From contig JABACA010000036.1 of assembly GCA_014237975.1 (NCBI GenBank), forward strand, positions 1 to 34,830: a DNA stretch of 34,830 nucleotides, read 5' to 3'. The first letter of the stretch is position 1. Every line of letters starts with the position of its first letter. Made by a program: the position numbers and the translations under genes. Source of the stretch: Mariniblastus sp. (lineage in GTDB: Bacteria; Planctomycetota; Planctomycetia; Pirellulales; Pirellulaceae). Under the pieces are notes generated by a model. That model saw only the letters and a program-made list of their open reading frames with translations. It did no database searches and was not told where the DNA came from. Shown piece after piece: positions 1-7,753 of the stretch.

Positions 1-638
1 GTTGCTTCGATAACACGGGGCCCGTTGGCGGCATTACCGGTTCGATTTGCCATGAAAAGGACCAAGCCATACAGCAGGGGTGGCATTAACACCCAACAAA
101 CCTGGTTCTGAAACGTGATCGTTCGATCGTGAAATTCAAACAGCGTTGGATTGAACCAGGGACCGGTGGGGACCAACGGTGCCCAGGAGACGGTTTTCCC
201 CACCGCCAATTGATCGTGGTACAAGTACATTTCCACCAACATGTTCTGGCCCACACACCAAACCAGCAACACCAGGAAACCGCCCCAATGCCAGGACCGG
301 AAAACCTGTTCCTTCCGTCCGCAAACCAACCACATCCAGTACAGGCCCAACATACAAACCACGCCGGAATCTCCCAGCGAATTGAGCAACCAGTTCACGT
401 TAATCGGAATCCACTCGTTCAGAACGGCGGCGCGGCGAACGGTGACTGGATCTCCATCCAGCAAGCCATAGGTGAACCAGATTTCCCAGCCACCGGCGCA
501 CATCAAGAACGCCAGCCCATAGACGATGATCGACCAGGCAGGGATGATCCGCCGGTACTGCAGCCAGGGAATTAAACCGAGCGGCACAATCGCACAAACA
601 TAGAGAACCACTACCAGGCGAATTTGTTCTGGCGACAT
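1..638 (-). CDS. Integral membrane protein of unknown function (3' end cut by window edge)
   Basis: The frame reads from an ATG at 638 to the left edge with no stop, giving about 212 residues. It is hydrophobic throughout, with about five likely membrane helices near residues 6-25, 33-55, 85-105, 118-140 and 180-197, rich in Trp, Leu and Val. Charged loops such as YGLLDGDP and GRKEQ separate them. I recognise no catalytic motif and cannot name a family. The start lies 40 nt after the stop of the thioredoxin-like selenoprotein candidate on the same strand, so the two may be co-transcribed. The frame stays open upstream of this ATG, so a slightly earlier start inside the preceding gene cannot be ruled out. 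The real C-terminus lies outside the window. Confidence 0.75.
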   Translation of the reverse strand, partial: MSPEQIRLVVVLYVCAIVPLGLIPWLQYRRIIPAWSIIVYGLAFLMCAGGWEIWFTYGLLDGDPVTVRRAAVLNEWIPINVNWLLNSLGDSGVVCMLGLYWMWLVCGRKEQVFRSWHWGGFLVLLVWCVGQNMLVEMYLYHDQLAVGKTVSWAPLVPTGPWFNPTLFEFHDRTITFQNQVCWVLMPPLLYGLVLFMANRTGNAANGPRVIEA

Positions 639-678
639 CTGAACCACGCTATTTTCTTGGCAAACAACCGAGGTTTCA

Positions 679-1716
679 TTACCGCCGGTTGTTGCCCCGC
701 CGTCGGTCGGGCACCGGCACCTCGGTCTTCCAATCTTCACCGTTACGTCGACCATAGCGTACATGGCTGCCATGCGATTTGGAAGGTCGAGCATAGTTAT
801 CGGCCAACTTGACCAATGCCTGTTTCAACGCAGACGGGCCCACATCGCCACCGATCGTTTCGATCATTCTGCCTTGAGTTCCATATTCATTGGGCGCAAT
901 CACCAGGATCCCCGTTTTCCGGGTAGAACCCTGGACCGGTTTTAGATCGACTCGGTTGCTGGTCGAAGCATAGATGAATTTCCCCATCAAATCGTCGTCC
1001 CAAATGACCTGGTCAAGTTTCTTGGCCAGCCGGTCAACTTCGGCGTTGTCTTTTCCATGGACCACGATGCACGGCAACCCATCACAACTGGCAACATTCA
1101 AACCCAGTCGCACATTCTTCATTTGTGGCAAGCCATGGATCGCGTCATCTTTTTGTTGTGAATATTGCTTGGCGATACGGCGCAAGTCGGCGCCCATCTG
1201 ACCCGCATCCTGGTAAGCGAAGTTCGGGCCCCGGTTGCTCTGTTTCAATTTCCTGCTGGCATCTGGAGAGAGGATGCTGAAACCAAAATTTCTCAGGTCA
1301 TCACCACCACCAAACAGCGTCTTCTTGAGAAACTTGGCTTCCTGCTTGTCCTCGTAGGTTGCCGTCCTGATGCAAACAAAATCCCGCGAAGCTTTTATGA
1401 CCCCGGCATCGGACAGGAAACTCCTGTCCATATTTTGCTTGCCAGGTCACCACATACCCGGTACGCCAGAACATTGCGGCGCGGCTGAAACCAACAGAAT
1501 CGGCTTGCCCGTTCGCTTGGCTTGTTCCAATCCATCTTCCAAAACACCAAACCAGGCAATGCCAGGAACAACCTGCTTGCTGCCAGGCATACTGCCACCA
1601 AAAGACGCCCCTGTGGGAGGCGCCAGCTGGGCAGCCGAGGGCTCAATCCATGGGCCATGCATGAACACAATGGCCACCAAAGTAACGAAAGAAATGAATT
1701 GCGATTTCGGATTCAT
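679..1716 (-). CDS. Candidate selenoprotein 1: secreted thioredoxin-like protein with in-frame TGA (Sec90)
   Basis: This reads as one 345-residue protein if the TGA at 1449-1447 is decoded as selenocysteine. The ATG at 1716 has an AGGTGA ribosome site five bases upstream and begins a signal peptide (residues 1-29, ending SAAQ). A first thioredoxin-like domain follows: W55, L-E-x-G-L-x-Q-A helix, G-K-P-I-L-L strand, then C82 and TGA at codon 90 in the context GVPGMW-U-PGK. The same frame continues after TGA into the expected helix and into strand DFVCIRTA. A second thioredoxin-like region with strand GILVIAP and a basic Arg-rich tail ends the protein. Only one Cys precedes U, eight residues earlier, so this is not a classical CxxC. 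A SECIS-like hairpin lies at 1411-1429. The alternative is a pseudogene with one nonsense mutation. Against that, the frame is otherwise intact and a paralogue at 29647-30984 has TGA at the same place. Substrate and partner are unknown. Confidence 0.8.
1411..1429 (-). promoter_or_regulatory. SECIS-like hairpin downstream of TGA 1447-1449
   Basis: On the minus strand GGACAGG, loop AGTTT, CCTGTCC forms a perfect 7-bp stem, extendable by one T-G wobble pair, with a 5-nt apical loop. There are 24 nt between the TGA and the loop. Bacterial SECIS elements sit inside the coding sequence just after UGA, with a short apical loop holding G, usually GU, in its first two positions, about 16-37 nt after the UGA. 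The second loop base here is G, followed by U. SelB binding is inferred, not shown. Confidence 0.7.
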
Positions 1717-1940
1717 AAATCACCTGAACTTAGTTTGATTCCAACACCAGCACCGCAGGTTACTAAAACATTACGCCGATATTAAGTTGTCCAAACACAA
1801 AACAAAAGCCTGCTGCATAACAACACGATTATTTCTGGACCTGAGCCCCGCTTTTCTGCTCCAAATGGTTACAAAAGGGCGAAAAACACTGATAAGCCGT
1901 TGGTAACGAGGTAATTACCGTCCCGCCGAACTGCCGTTTT

Positions 1941-2450
1941 TCATGTCTTACCAGAAGAATCCTGATTCTTTGCCGGTTGAGCAGAGCCCGCAACCGTCTC
2001 AACACCTTTGATCGCCATCTCCCCGAACCAATAGGCGTAACCCAATTGCAGGCAGGGAAACAAAATCGCCACAGCAACCAGGTAGGCTACCGGCAAGGCA
2101 TCTCCGTTTAAACGATTGCCTATCAGGCAGGCAGCGCCAAACAGGCAGCCGGTTCCCATTGCGATGGCAATCGGCTTGCCAATCGAACGTTCAAACCCAA
2201 GTCGACCGTGAAGTGCACCGATCATATAATACGTGCCAAACAAGATGACGAACGTGATGGCACCAACCGCCAGCAAGACGTAAACGATCTCGATCAAAGA
2301 AATCCCGCCGTTCAGGACCAAGTTGATCGCGGTAACACCAATCACCACTAACACCATCTGAAACAACCAGAAACGAAATACGGGCAGCAACACAGGCTCG
2401 TCCTGTTTTCGTTGAAGCAGTTTTCTGGCAATGGAATCAGGATTTTTCAT
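1941..2450 (-). CDS. Small integral membrane protein, unknown function
   Basis: This 169-residue protein has a cytosolic-looking charged N-terminus (KNPDSIARKLLQRKQDE). Four hydrophobic segments follow, near residues 23-47, 50-77, 92-110 and 118-141. The C-terminal tail of about 25 residues is polar and Gln/Ser-rich. No catalytic or transport signature is visible. It starts 18 nt after the stop of the secreted hydrolase at 2469-3242 on the same strand, so the two probably form one transcript. Co-location alone does not say what it does. Confidence 0.7.
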   Translation of the reverse strand: MKNPDSIARKLLQRKQDEPVLLPVFRFWLFQMVLVVIGVTAINLVLNGGISLIEIVYVLLAVGAITFVILFGTYYMIGALHGRLGFERSIGKPIAIAMGTGCLFGAACLIGNRLNGDALPVAYLVAVAILFPCLQLGYAYWFGEMAIKGVETVAGSAQPAKNQDSSGKT

Positions 2451-2468
2451 CCTACTCTGAATACCTTA

Positions 2469-3242
2469 TCAAGGTTGATTGGATAACCCGGCAGGCGACT
2501 TTTTGGTTCCCCGTTTCTGTTGGAACATCCATCGCCAAACCTCGGGGGACGTGTAAGCGGCTGACCAACTGCCATGCCCAACCCCCTTCAGTTCAGTGAA
2601 TTTCGGTTGACCGCCTGCCTTTTTCAGGGCGGCCACCATTTCCCTCGATTTCTCCGGTTTGACGGTTTTGTCCTGGTCACCATGGAACACCCAGATCGGC
2701 ACGTTCGCAAACGTTTTGGCCGCTGCGGGTTTACCACCACCACAAATCGGCAGGGCGGCCGCAAACATAGCCGGCCTTTGCTTAAGCGCCTCCCACGTTC
2801 CAAATCCGCCCATCGACAAGCCGGTCATGTAGATACGGTTCGTATCGACCTGCTTCGCATCGGCTTCTTTATCGATCAACGCCAATAACGTCTCCATCGT
2901 AGAACGCGACCAATACGATTTGTCCGGACATTGCGGGGCCAAAATGTAACAAGGATGCTTTTTGAAGAAACCCGATTTGTTAATGTGGTCGAGGAACCTG
3001 GTGTAGGCCAATTGCTTTTGGTTATCATCGCCGCGGGCCCCAATGCCATGCAAAAAAACGACCAGCGGAACTTTGGTTCCCGCCTTGATCTTGGCTGGGC
3101 TGTACAGCAGGTAAGGCAATTCCTTCTTGCCCTTGTATGTTTGCGCCTCGAAATCGCCAATTTCAATATCCGCGGTGGAAATACTGGCCAGCCAAAACAG
3201 CGTCACCGCAAACATGCTGACAAGACATGCACTTCTCTTCAT
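2469..3242 (-). CDS. Secreted alpha/beta-hydrolase (dienelactone hydrolase/PHB-depolymerase-like esterase)
   Basis: A 257-residue protein with signal peptide MKRSACLVSMFAVTLFWLAS, so it is probably exported. The fold markers are in order: oxyanion-hole strand VVFLHGIGARGDD at 61-73, nucleophile elbow GLSMGG with Ser143, acid region FHGDQD (Asp189 or Asp191), and catalytic His223 in GVGHGSW. This layout is typical of the prolyl-oligopeptidase/phospholipase-like esterases that are common in planctomycetes. The substrate is probably an ester, but which one cannot be read from sequence. I chose the ATG at 3242 rather than the upstream extension to 3338 because it gives a proper signal peptide and has AAAGGAA about seven bases upstream. 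It is followed closely by the membrane protein at 1941-2450. Confidence 0.88.
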   Translation of the reverse strand: MKRSACLVSMFAVTLFWLASISTADIEIGDFEAQTYKGKKELPYLLYSPAKIKAGTKVPLVVFLHGIGARGDDNQKQLAYTRFLDHINKSGFFKKHPCYILAPQCPDKSYWSRSTMETLLALIDKEADAKQVDTNRIYMTGLSMGGFGTWEALKQRPAMFAAALPICGGGKPAAAKTFANVPIWVFHGDQDKTVKPEKSREMVAALKKAGGQPKFTELKGVGHGSWSAAYTSPEVWRWMFQQKRGTKKSPAGLSNQP

Positions 3243-3461
3243 GGTCCATTTCCTTTGTCGATTCCCAACCGTCAAACCTGCCATCGCATTGCAGTTTTCA
3301 ACGGCAACACGTCCATTCAATTTTAGAGAATATTGCATCCCGAAACCAAAGTCAAACCTGCGGCCCGGACGAGCCAGTCATCCGCGTTCCAGCGACATCG
3401 AACACGCCTCAGGATTGCGAGTGGATGCGCCGCCGTTTTCGTGTTAGACCGTTTCTTCCCA

Positions 3462-4061
3462 TCACGTTGCAGACAAAGATGCCAGGACATCGCCTCGATA
3501 GGACTCCAGATCATGGACTTCTATTCCGGATTGTTTTCCACCATCATCCCAACGCCGCAATTGACAGGCAAATTTCAGATGGGGCGTGGTTTCAAATTGG
3601 GACCGCTCTTGTTGCGACATCTTCCCACCCTGGATTTCCAGGCTCTTCTTCGATGCGACTGACAGTCCGTCGTAATACGATTCATCAACGGTACACAGGT
3701 AACGTTTGGCCGGCACGTGCAACGCAATCGGAACCGTCACTTCCGGGGGGAAATAAGGCGCCAGGTAGGCAGCGCCCACCTCTTCGTGGACGAGATCTTC
3801 TGCAAACAGGTCGCCTTGCGGTTCTTCCACCAACAGGTGGCCCAGGTCGTGAAACAGCGCGCTGGTGACCTGAGCAGCGGTGCCTCCATTGGAGCGGGCC
3901 AAGGCGGCCGCTTGCAAACCGTGCTCCAACTGAGTCACTTCTTCTTCGTAATAGACGCCACCCTTGCGTTGAAAATAATCAAACAATGCATCGACCTTTC
4001 CACACGGATCCGCACGTTTCAGGTCCTCGGCGAGGGTTTGATCAAATCGATGCGCTGTCAT
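3462..4061 (-). CDS. PhnZ-type HD-domain oxygenase (phosphonate degradation family)
   Basis: A 199-residue HD-domain protein that matches the mixed-valent di-iron oxygenase PhnZ at every landmark I can place. Metal-ligand positions are His47 (in QLEHGLQ), His71-Asp72 (LFHDLGH), His92 (VHEEVGA), His115 (ALHVPAK) and an Asp at 172/173 (RRWDDGG). Tyr37, Glu40 and Lys119 fall at the spacing of the PhnZ substrate residues Y24, E27 and K108 as I remember them. PhnZ cleaves the C-P bond of 2-amino-1-hydroxyethylphosphonate to glycine and phosphate. Its usual partner, the PhnY dioxygenase, is not in this window. The gene is divergent from an FAD oxidoreductase (158-bp gap), with an inverted repeat at 4084-4118 between them. 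myo-Inositol oxygenase-like activity on another substrate is the main alternative. The family call is firm and the substrate is inferred. Confidence 0.85.
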   Translation of the reverse strand: MTAHRFDQTLAEDLKRADPCGKVDALFDYFQRKGGVYYEEEVTQLEHGLQAAALARSNGGTAAQVTSALFHDLGHLLVEEPQGDLFAEDLVHEEVGAAYLAPYFPPEVTVPIALHVPAKRYLCTVDESYYDGLSVASKKSLEIQGGKMSQQERSQFETTPHLKFACQLRRWDDGGKQSGIEVHDLESYRGDVLASLSAT

Positions 4062-4083
4062 TTGTCGATGTCTTTCTTATAAC

Positions 4084-4118
4084 GGCGTTCTGCTTATAAA
4101 ACACCTTGGAGGAACGCC
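4084..4118. promoter_or_regulatory. Inverted repeat in divergent promoter region, candidate operator
   Basis: GGCGTTC (4084-4090) and GAACGCC (4112-4118) are perfect 7-bp inverted arms separated by 21 bp that include TTATAA, a possible -10 element for the minus-strand HD oxygenase gene. Placement between divergent genes is typical of a regulator site. No regulator gene is adjacent, and a 7-bp arm match can occur by chance. Confidence 0.3.
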
Positions 4119-4156
4119 AGCTTCAGTCCATGAAAATCGTGAGGCGGAGTACTCGT

Positions 4157-4215
4157 TTGCCGTTTGCTAACGTGATTTTATCTATATTATTTAGCCTATA
4201 CCAAATCAAAGGATT
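4157..4215 (+). promoter_or_regulatory. Possible promoter and ribosome site of the FAD oxidoreductase gene
   Basis: An unusually AT-rich stretch precedes the start at 4220. TTGCCG (4157-4162) and TATCTA (4179-4184) are 16 bp apart and could be weak -35 and -10 boxes. AAAGGA about six bases before the ATG is a good ribosome binding site. Only the ribosome site is convincing. Confidence 0.35.
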
Positions 4216-4219
4216 GTAA

Positions 4220-5641
4220 ATGAGTACGCCCGCTGAAGACAAATCATTCCAGCCATACTGGTTCGCGGAAGCGATGCAGCGAGAGTTGGGCGGCCAACCC
4301 AATGTGCTCGATAGTGACATACAAACGGATGTCTGCATTGTTGGCGGGGGCTACACCGGTTTGTGGACAGCTATTTTGTTGAAGCAACAGCAGCCAAACC
4401 TTGATGTGGTGATTATAGATAAAGGCTTGTGTGGCAGTGGTGCATCGGGTCGTAATGGAGGGTGTTTAACGACCTGGTCAACGAAATACAACTCGTTGAA
4501 AAAGTTTTATGGCGAGCAGGAAGCGATTCGATTAGTCAAGGCTTCCGAACAAGCTGTCTATGCCATTGACCGGTTCTGTAAAGAGCATGATATCGATGCC
4601 CAGCTTCGGATGAACGGCACCCTTTACACCGCAACCAATTCTGCCCAAAAGGGCGCGATGGATAGCGTGCTTGCGCAACTGGACAAGGAACAGATTAACA
4701 GCTGGCAGAAATGGCAGCAGGCTCGAGTTCAGCATGAGTCGGGATCAACATTGCACCAGGAGGGTTTCTATTCACCCGTCGCGGCCAGTGTTCAACCGGC
4801 CATGTTGGCGCGCGGTTTGAAACAGGTCGCCGAAAAAATGGGGGTCAGGATTTATGAAGATACCCCAATGGAAAACCTCCATGCTGAAACTCCTATAACG
4901 ATTACCACGCCGAACGCCACGATTCACCCAGGGAAAGTCGTGTTGGCTCTCAATGCCTGGATGCTGGAAAAGTTTCCGCAGTTTAAACGAAGCGTGGTGC
5001 TGGTTTCATCGGATATGGCAATCACTCAACCGATCCCCAAAAAACTGACTGCAATGGGACTGACCGACGGAAAAAACGTAGTGGACTTGCGAACTTTCGT
5101 TCACTACTACCGCAGTACGCCGGACGGCCGTTTGATGCTCGGCAAGGGCGGTAACTATTTTCCATTTGCCAACAAAATCTCCAAGGTGTTCGATCAGCCA
5201 AGCCGTTATACCCGAATATTACGCCGTTCGTTTAACCGGCTTTTCCCGTCACTGCAGGACGAGACGTTTGCGGCAACCTGGACCGGCGCTTCCGATCGTT
5301 CAACCACCGGATTGCCGTTCTTCGGCAAATTAAACGATCACGATGATATTGTTTATGGCCTGGGCTATTCGGGCAGTGGTGTCGCCCAAACCTGGATCGG
5401 GGGGCAGATTCTCGCATCCATGACCTTGAATCAGAACAATCAATGGACCGAGTGCGGCCTCGTTTCCGGACCTAGAGGCCAGTTCCCTCCGGAACCGATA
5501 CGCTGGCTAGGCGCGCTGACGGTCAGAAATGCGATTCGTCGCAAAGAACACGCTGAGGATTGCGACAGAAAACCATTGTGGCTTGACAAGCAGTTGGCAA
5601 AATTTGCTAATGCCGTCGCCAAGACTGATAAAAATAATTAA
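4220..5641 (+). CDS. FAD-dependent oxidoreductase, DAO/glycine-oxidase superfamily
   Basis: A 473-residue cytosolic flavoenzyme. The dinucleotide-binding glycine motif GGGYTG is at 42-47 in a beta-alpha-beta fold, with an acidic residue at the end of the second strand (VVIIDKG). It is followed by SGASGRNGG, the hallmark of amine/amino-acid oxidases of the DAO (PF01266) family such as gamma-glutamylputrescine oxidase. The C-terminal FAD-closing segment GLGYSGSGVAQTW is present, and the length is normal. It probably oxidises a C-N bond of an amine, amino acid or aminophosphonate. It is divergent from the PhnZ-type oxygenase, which suggests but does not prove a role in aminophosphonate use. It is one of only two clear plus-strand genes here, and by eye it uses more A/T-ending codons than its neighbours, which could mean acquisition by transfer. 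Confidence 0.9.
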   Translation: MSTPAEDKSFQPYWFAEAMQRELGGQPNVLDSDIQTDVCIVGGGYTGLWTAILLKQQQPNLDVVIIDKGLCGSGASGRNGGCLTTWSTKYNSLKKFYGEQEAIRLVKASEQAVYAIDRFCKEHDIDAQLRMNGTLYTATNSAQKGAMDSVLAQLDKEQINSWQKWQQARVQHESGSTLHQEGFYSPVAASVQPAMLARGLKQVAEKMGVRIYEDTPMENLHAETPITITTPNATIHPGKVVLALNAWMLEKFPQFKRSVVLVSSDMAITQPIPKKLTAMGLTDGKNVVDLRTFVHYYRSTPDGRLMLGKGGNYFPFANKISKVFDQPSRYTRILRRSFNRLFPSLQDETFAATWTGASDRSTTGLPFFGKLNDHDDIVYGLGYSGSGVAQTWIGGQILASMTLNQNNQWTECGLVSGPRGQFPPEPIRWLGALTVRNAIRRKEHAEDCDRKPLWLDKQLAKFANAVAKTDKNN

Positions 5642-5675
5642 TACTGATCGACGCCAAAACAGTGGCAACAGGAAT

Positions 5676-6167
5676 TTATTTCGTGATTGTAAATCTCAAT
5701 GGGTTGGACCTGATTCCCACTGGACATCCCGGTGCAAAGTGCGTCAGCCACAAAACAAATTTCCCCGGCTTTTGAAACGTAAAACCCCCAAATTTTTTCA
5801 ATCCGATATAACCTCCTTTGGCCAGGACACCGCCGTTGCCCATTTCGAAGATTGCATTTTCCCATCCCATCAGATCACTGGCCGGTTGCCGTGGTCTATC
5901 GTCGTTACCAATTCGCTTGAACAACACGTTGTCGAACGGTTGCAATGAAATATCATCTTCTGAATTATTCTCCAACCGCAAGTCAATATTGATTTGCTCA
6001 TTCACCTGAAACTGTTTTTTTTCAAGTTTGAGAATTACATTGATCGGAACGTTTGGACGCGAATAAGAATCCGATGCCACCTCCCTGACCTGGTTTCCTA
6101 GAGGCAAGCCTTGTTCATCACCTACAGCAAGAACCGTAATCGAAATTGAAGTAAAGACGTTAACCAT
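5676..6167 (-). CDS. Probable secreted beta-sandwich protein, unknown function
   Basis: The ATG at 6167 gives 163 residues and has a strong AAAGGAG ribosome site about eight bases upstream, so I prefer it to the longer frame starting at 6227. The N-terminus (MVNVFTSISITVLAVG) is a short hydrophobic segment that could be a signal peptide. The middle, with INVILKLEKKQFQVNEQINI and LRLENNSEDDISL, has the alternating pattern of an immunoglobulin-like or BsuPI-like domain (strand, 'n-gx-v-nnt' turn). The end (KPGKFVLWLTHF, then LRFTITK) looks like the last strands of such a fold. No active site is seen. It is convergent with the FAD oxidoreductase gene, with about 34 bp between the stops. Confidence 0.65.
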   Translation of the reverse strand: MVNVFTSISITVLAVGDEQGLPLGNQVREVASDSYSRPNVPINVILKLEKKQFQVNEQINIDLRLENNSEDDISLQPFDNVLFKRIGNDDRPRQPASDLMGWENAIFEMGNGGVLAKGGYIGLKKFGGFTFQKPGKFVLWLTHFAPGCPVGIRSNPLRFTITK

Positions 6168-6248
6168 CGGAATACTCCTTTCGTGGTCGGCGGCTGGCTT
6201 GCTCCACCGAACGTCCCCTGGAACCAAAATACAGTTCCAAAACGTTCG

Positions 6249-6758
6249 TTAACAACCAGAAACTAAACCATCTTCGCCAACCCGAATAGCGACAACATGC
6301 CCCGTTTCATCGAACAAAAAACTGAAATTCGGATAAAGCAAAAGATCCAAAACCAGTTTTTCGTTTTTTACCACTTCATCACCATTGAGCGGCTCTCCCA
6401 TACAGTCCATCACTGCCCTGCGGGAACTACCCACCTTCAAACCGTTTTCCAACATATATTGATCGGACATAACGGTCAGCCCCGTCATTTCCTTACCACG
6501 GTTAAATTCAAATAGAATCCCCTCATCAGAAAATCGTTTTCGTCCGGCCGTGATTTCCGACCCGAAAATTTCTTCCCGGGTACTGACACCGATTTTCCAG
6601 GGGCCACAACCCTCGGCAGATAGCCGGGTTTTCGAATCAGGACTAGCAGCCTGACGGGGTGACTCTCCCTGTTGCGAGCAACCAAACGCCCCGGATATCA
6701 AACAGAAGGAAAGCAGGGAGTAGCAAACTGAAATCAAGCGATGTCCGTTCATCCCCAT
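6249..6758 (-). CDS. Putative lipoprotein, unknown function
   Basis: The protein has 169 residues from the ATG at 6758, chosen for the GAGGTG ribosome site about seven bases upstream. A hydrophobic signal (SVCYSLLSFCLISGAFGC) ends at Cys27. The box AFGC is a loose match to the lipoprotein consensus, so lipidation is likely but not certain. The mature part begins with a Ser/Gln-rich linker, then a compact domain of about 120 residues with repeated short strands: GPWKIGVS, FEFNRG, LTVMSD, FSFLFDETGHVVAIRVGEDG. The pattern G-x-S-R-R-x-V-x-x-x-x-G-x-P resembles SmpA/BamE-like small outer-membrane lipoproteins, in which a glycine- and arginine-containing turn precedes a helix, but I would not assert that family. 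Confidence 0.65.
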   Translation of the reverse strand: MGMNGHRLISVCYSLLSFCLISGAFGCSQQGESPRQAASPDSKTRLSAEGCGPWKIGVSTREEIFGSEITAGRKRFSDEGILFEFNRGKEMTGLTVMSDQYMLENGLKVGSSRRAVMDCMGEPLNGDEVVKNEKLVLDLLLYPNFSFLFDETGHVVAIRVGEDGLVSGC

Positions 6759-6769
6759 CGTCAAACACC

Positions 6770-7024
6770 TCACGGAAAATAATTACAATCGGACAGTCGA
6801 CTGCCCGCCTTTTTCAACCACAGTGAACATTGCGCGTCGGTTGATTCGTCGTTTGACGAGCAGCAGAACCCGCGCGTTCCCAAGTTTAGACAGAAGACAC
6901 GATTTTCATTCTCAAACATGACCGATATATTGCCCTTTAACAAACAATTGTGATCATAAATATTTAAAATATTGCTGGCAAACTGCAGGGCGTTTGATGG
7001 CTTACAGTTCAAACCAAAAAACAT
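6770..7024 (-). CDS. Doubtful small open frame (84 residues) in a 372-bp gap
   Basis: Between the two lipoprotein genes the minus strand holds an open frame that can start at the ATG at 7024 and encode 84 residues. It has five Cys in the middle and end (for example GFCCSS) and a short basic patch. There is no clear ribosome site, no signal peptide and no motif I recognise. The frame is also open upstream into the neighbouring gene, which could be chance. Nothing else was recognised in this gap. It may be a small gene, the eroded 3' end of one, or non-coding. Confidence 0.22.
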   Translation of the reverse strand: MFFGLNCKPSNALQFASNILNIYDHNCLLKGNISVMFENENRVFCLNLGTRGFCCSSNDESTDAQCSLWLKKAGSRLSDCNYFP

Positions 7025-7130
7025 AAACGGTAAACGGGCCGTTGTTGTCCCCAGCAACTCCAATGTTCCATCCTCGAGAATCCTTTCCGCCGGGATTCGA
7101 CTGTTTCGAGACAACGGTACATGATCGGCC

Positions 7131-7697
7131 TTATTTCCCTGTTTCGGGTCGCACCCATCGTTCACTCGGGTTGGGGCCGTTGGGACCGGTAAGCGTTTTG
7201 CCGTCCAGTTGATAATGGGCACCCAGGCCAACCCCGTTCCATCTGGAAAAGGCAACGACGCGGCCTGTATCCGATATCGCGTAAAGCCCTTGGGTCATGT
7301 TCCCGTTGAAGTCTTCACTGTAAGAACCATCTGCACCAAACACGACTGGGTGATCATTCCCCTTGACCGTTCGCCAAGTCCCCGCCAATTCCCCGGCAAC
7401 GCGCTCCCCAAAATGCCACTGTCCATTCTGTTTATACCGCTGGATCTGCAATTGCAATTCCTGTCGGGTGACCGCCGGGCCTGCGGTCGTATTCCGAGTT
7501 CCCGAATCTACAGGGTTGGCCGTTACCTCGATTTCCGGCTGTTCCATGTTGGACTCGGCGATGTCACCTTCGGTACCGGCATGTTGCCTGAGAACCGGTT
7601 GCTGTGCGTCATCTGTCTGGCAACCCAGCCCTGCTAAACAAATACAGCAGAACAAGCAGACAAGAGGCCTCGTCCGCAGTTCGTCATGAGAATTCAT
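7131..7697 (-). CDS. Putative lipoprotein with C-terminal lipocalin-like or beta-rich domain, unknown function
   Basis: The protein has 188 residues from the ATG at 7697, which gives the best signal sequence (n-region with Arg, then a Cys-rich hydrophobic core ending at Cys26). The lipobox GLGC is imperfect. Upstream starts at 7721 (ATG, with AGGA close by) or 7745 (TTG) are possible. Residues 27-85 are a disordered Gln/Glu/Thr-rich linker. The C-terminal 80 residues have the pattern GTWRTV, VVFGADGSYSEDF, GLYAISDTGRVVAFSRW, YQLDGKTLTGP. This is the 'weight of evidence' layout of small beta-barrel proteins in which glycine turns separate strands. It follows the sulfatase gene by about 56 bp on the same strand. 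Its role is unknown. Confidence 0.7.
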   Translation of the reverse strand: MNSHDELRTRPLVCLFCCICLAGLGCQTDDAQQPVLRQHAGTEGDIAESNMEQPEIEVTANPVDSGTRNTTAGPAVTRQELQLQIQRYKQNGQWHFGERVAGELAGTWRTVKGNDHPVVFGADGSYSEDFNGNMTQGLYAISDTGRVVAFSRWNGVGLGAHYQLDGKTLTGPNGPNPSERWVRPETGK

Positions 7698-7753
7698 TGT
7701 TGGCCCGTTTGTCGACAGCATGATTCCTGGTTCCGATCTTTCCAATTAAATGC

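Noticed and set aside
679-1431. A separate gene starting at ATG 1431 after the TGA of candidate 1
   Set aside because: The ATG lies inside the proposed hairpin and has no ribosome site. The protein would lack its first strand and signal.
1447-1449. TGA read as tryptophan through a changed genetic code
   Set aside because: Several intact genes in the window end in TGA with sensible C-termini (for example 3462, 2469 and 28432), so TGA is a functional stop here.
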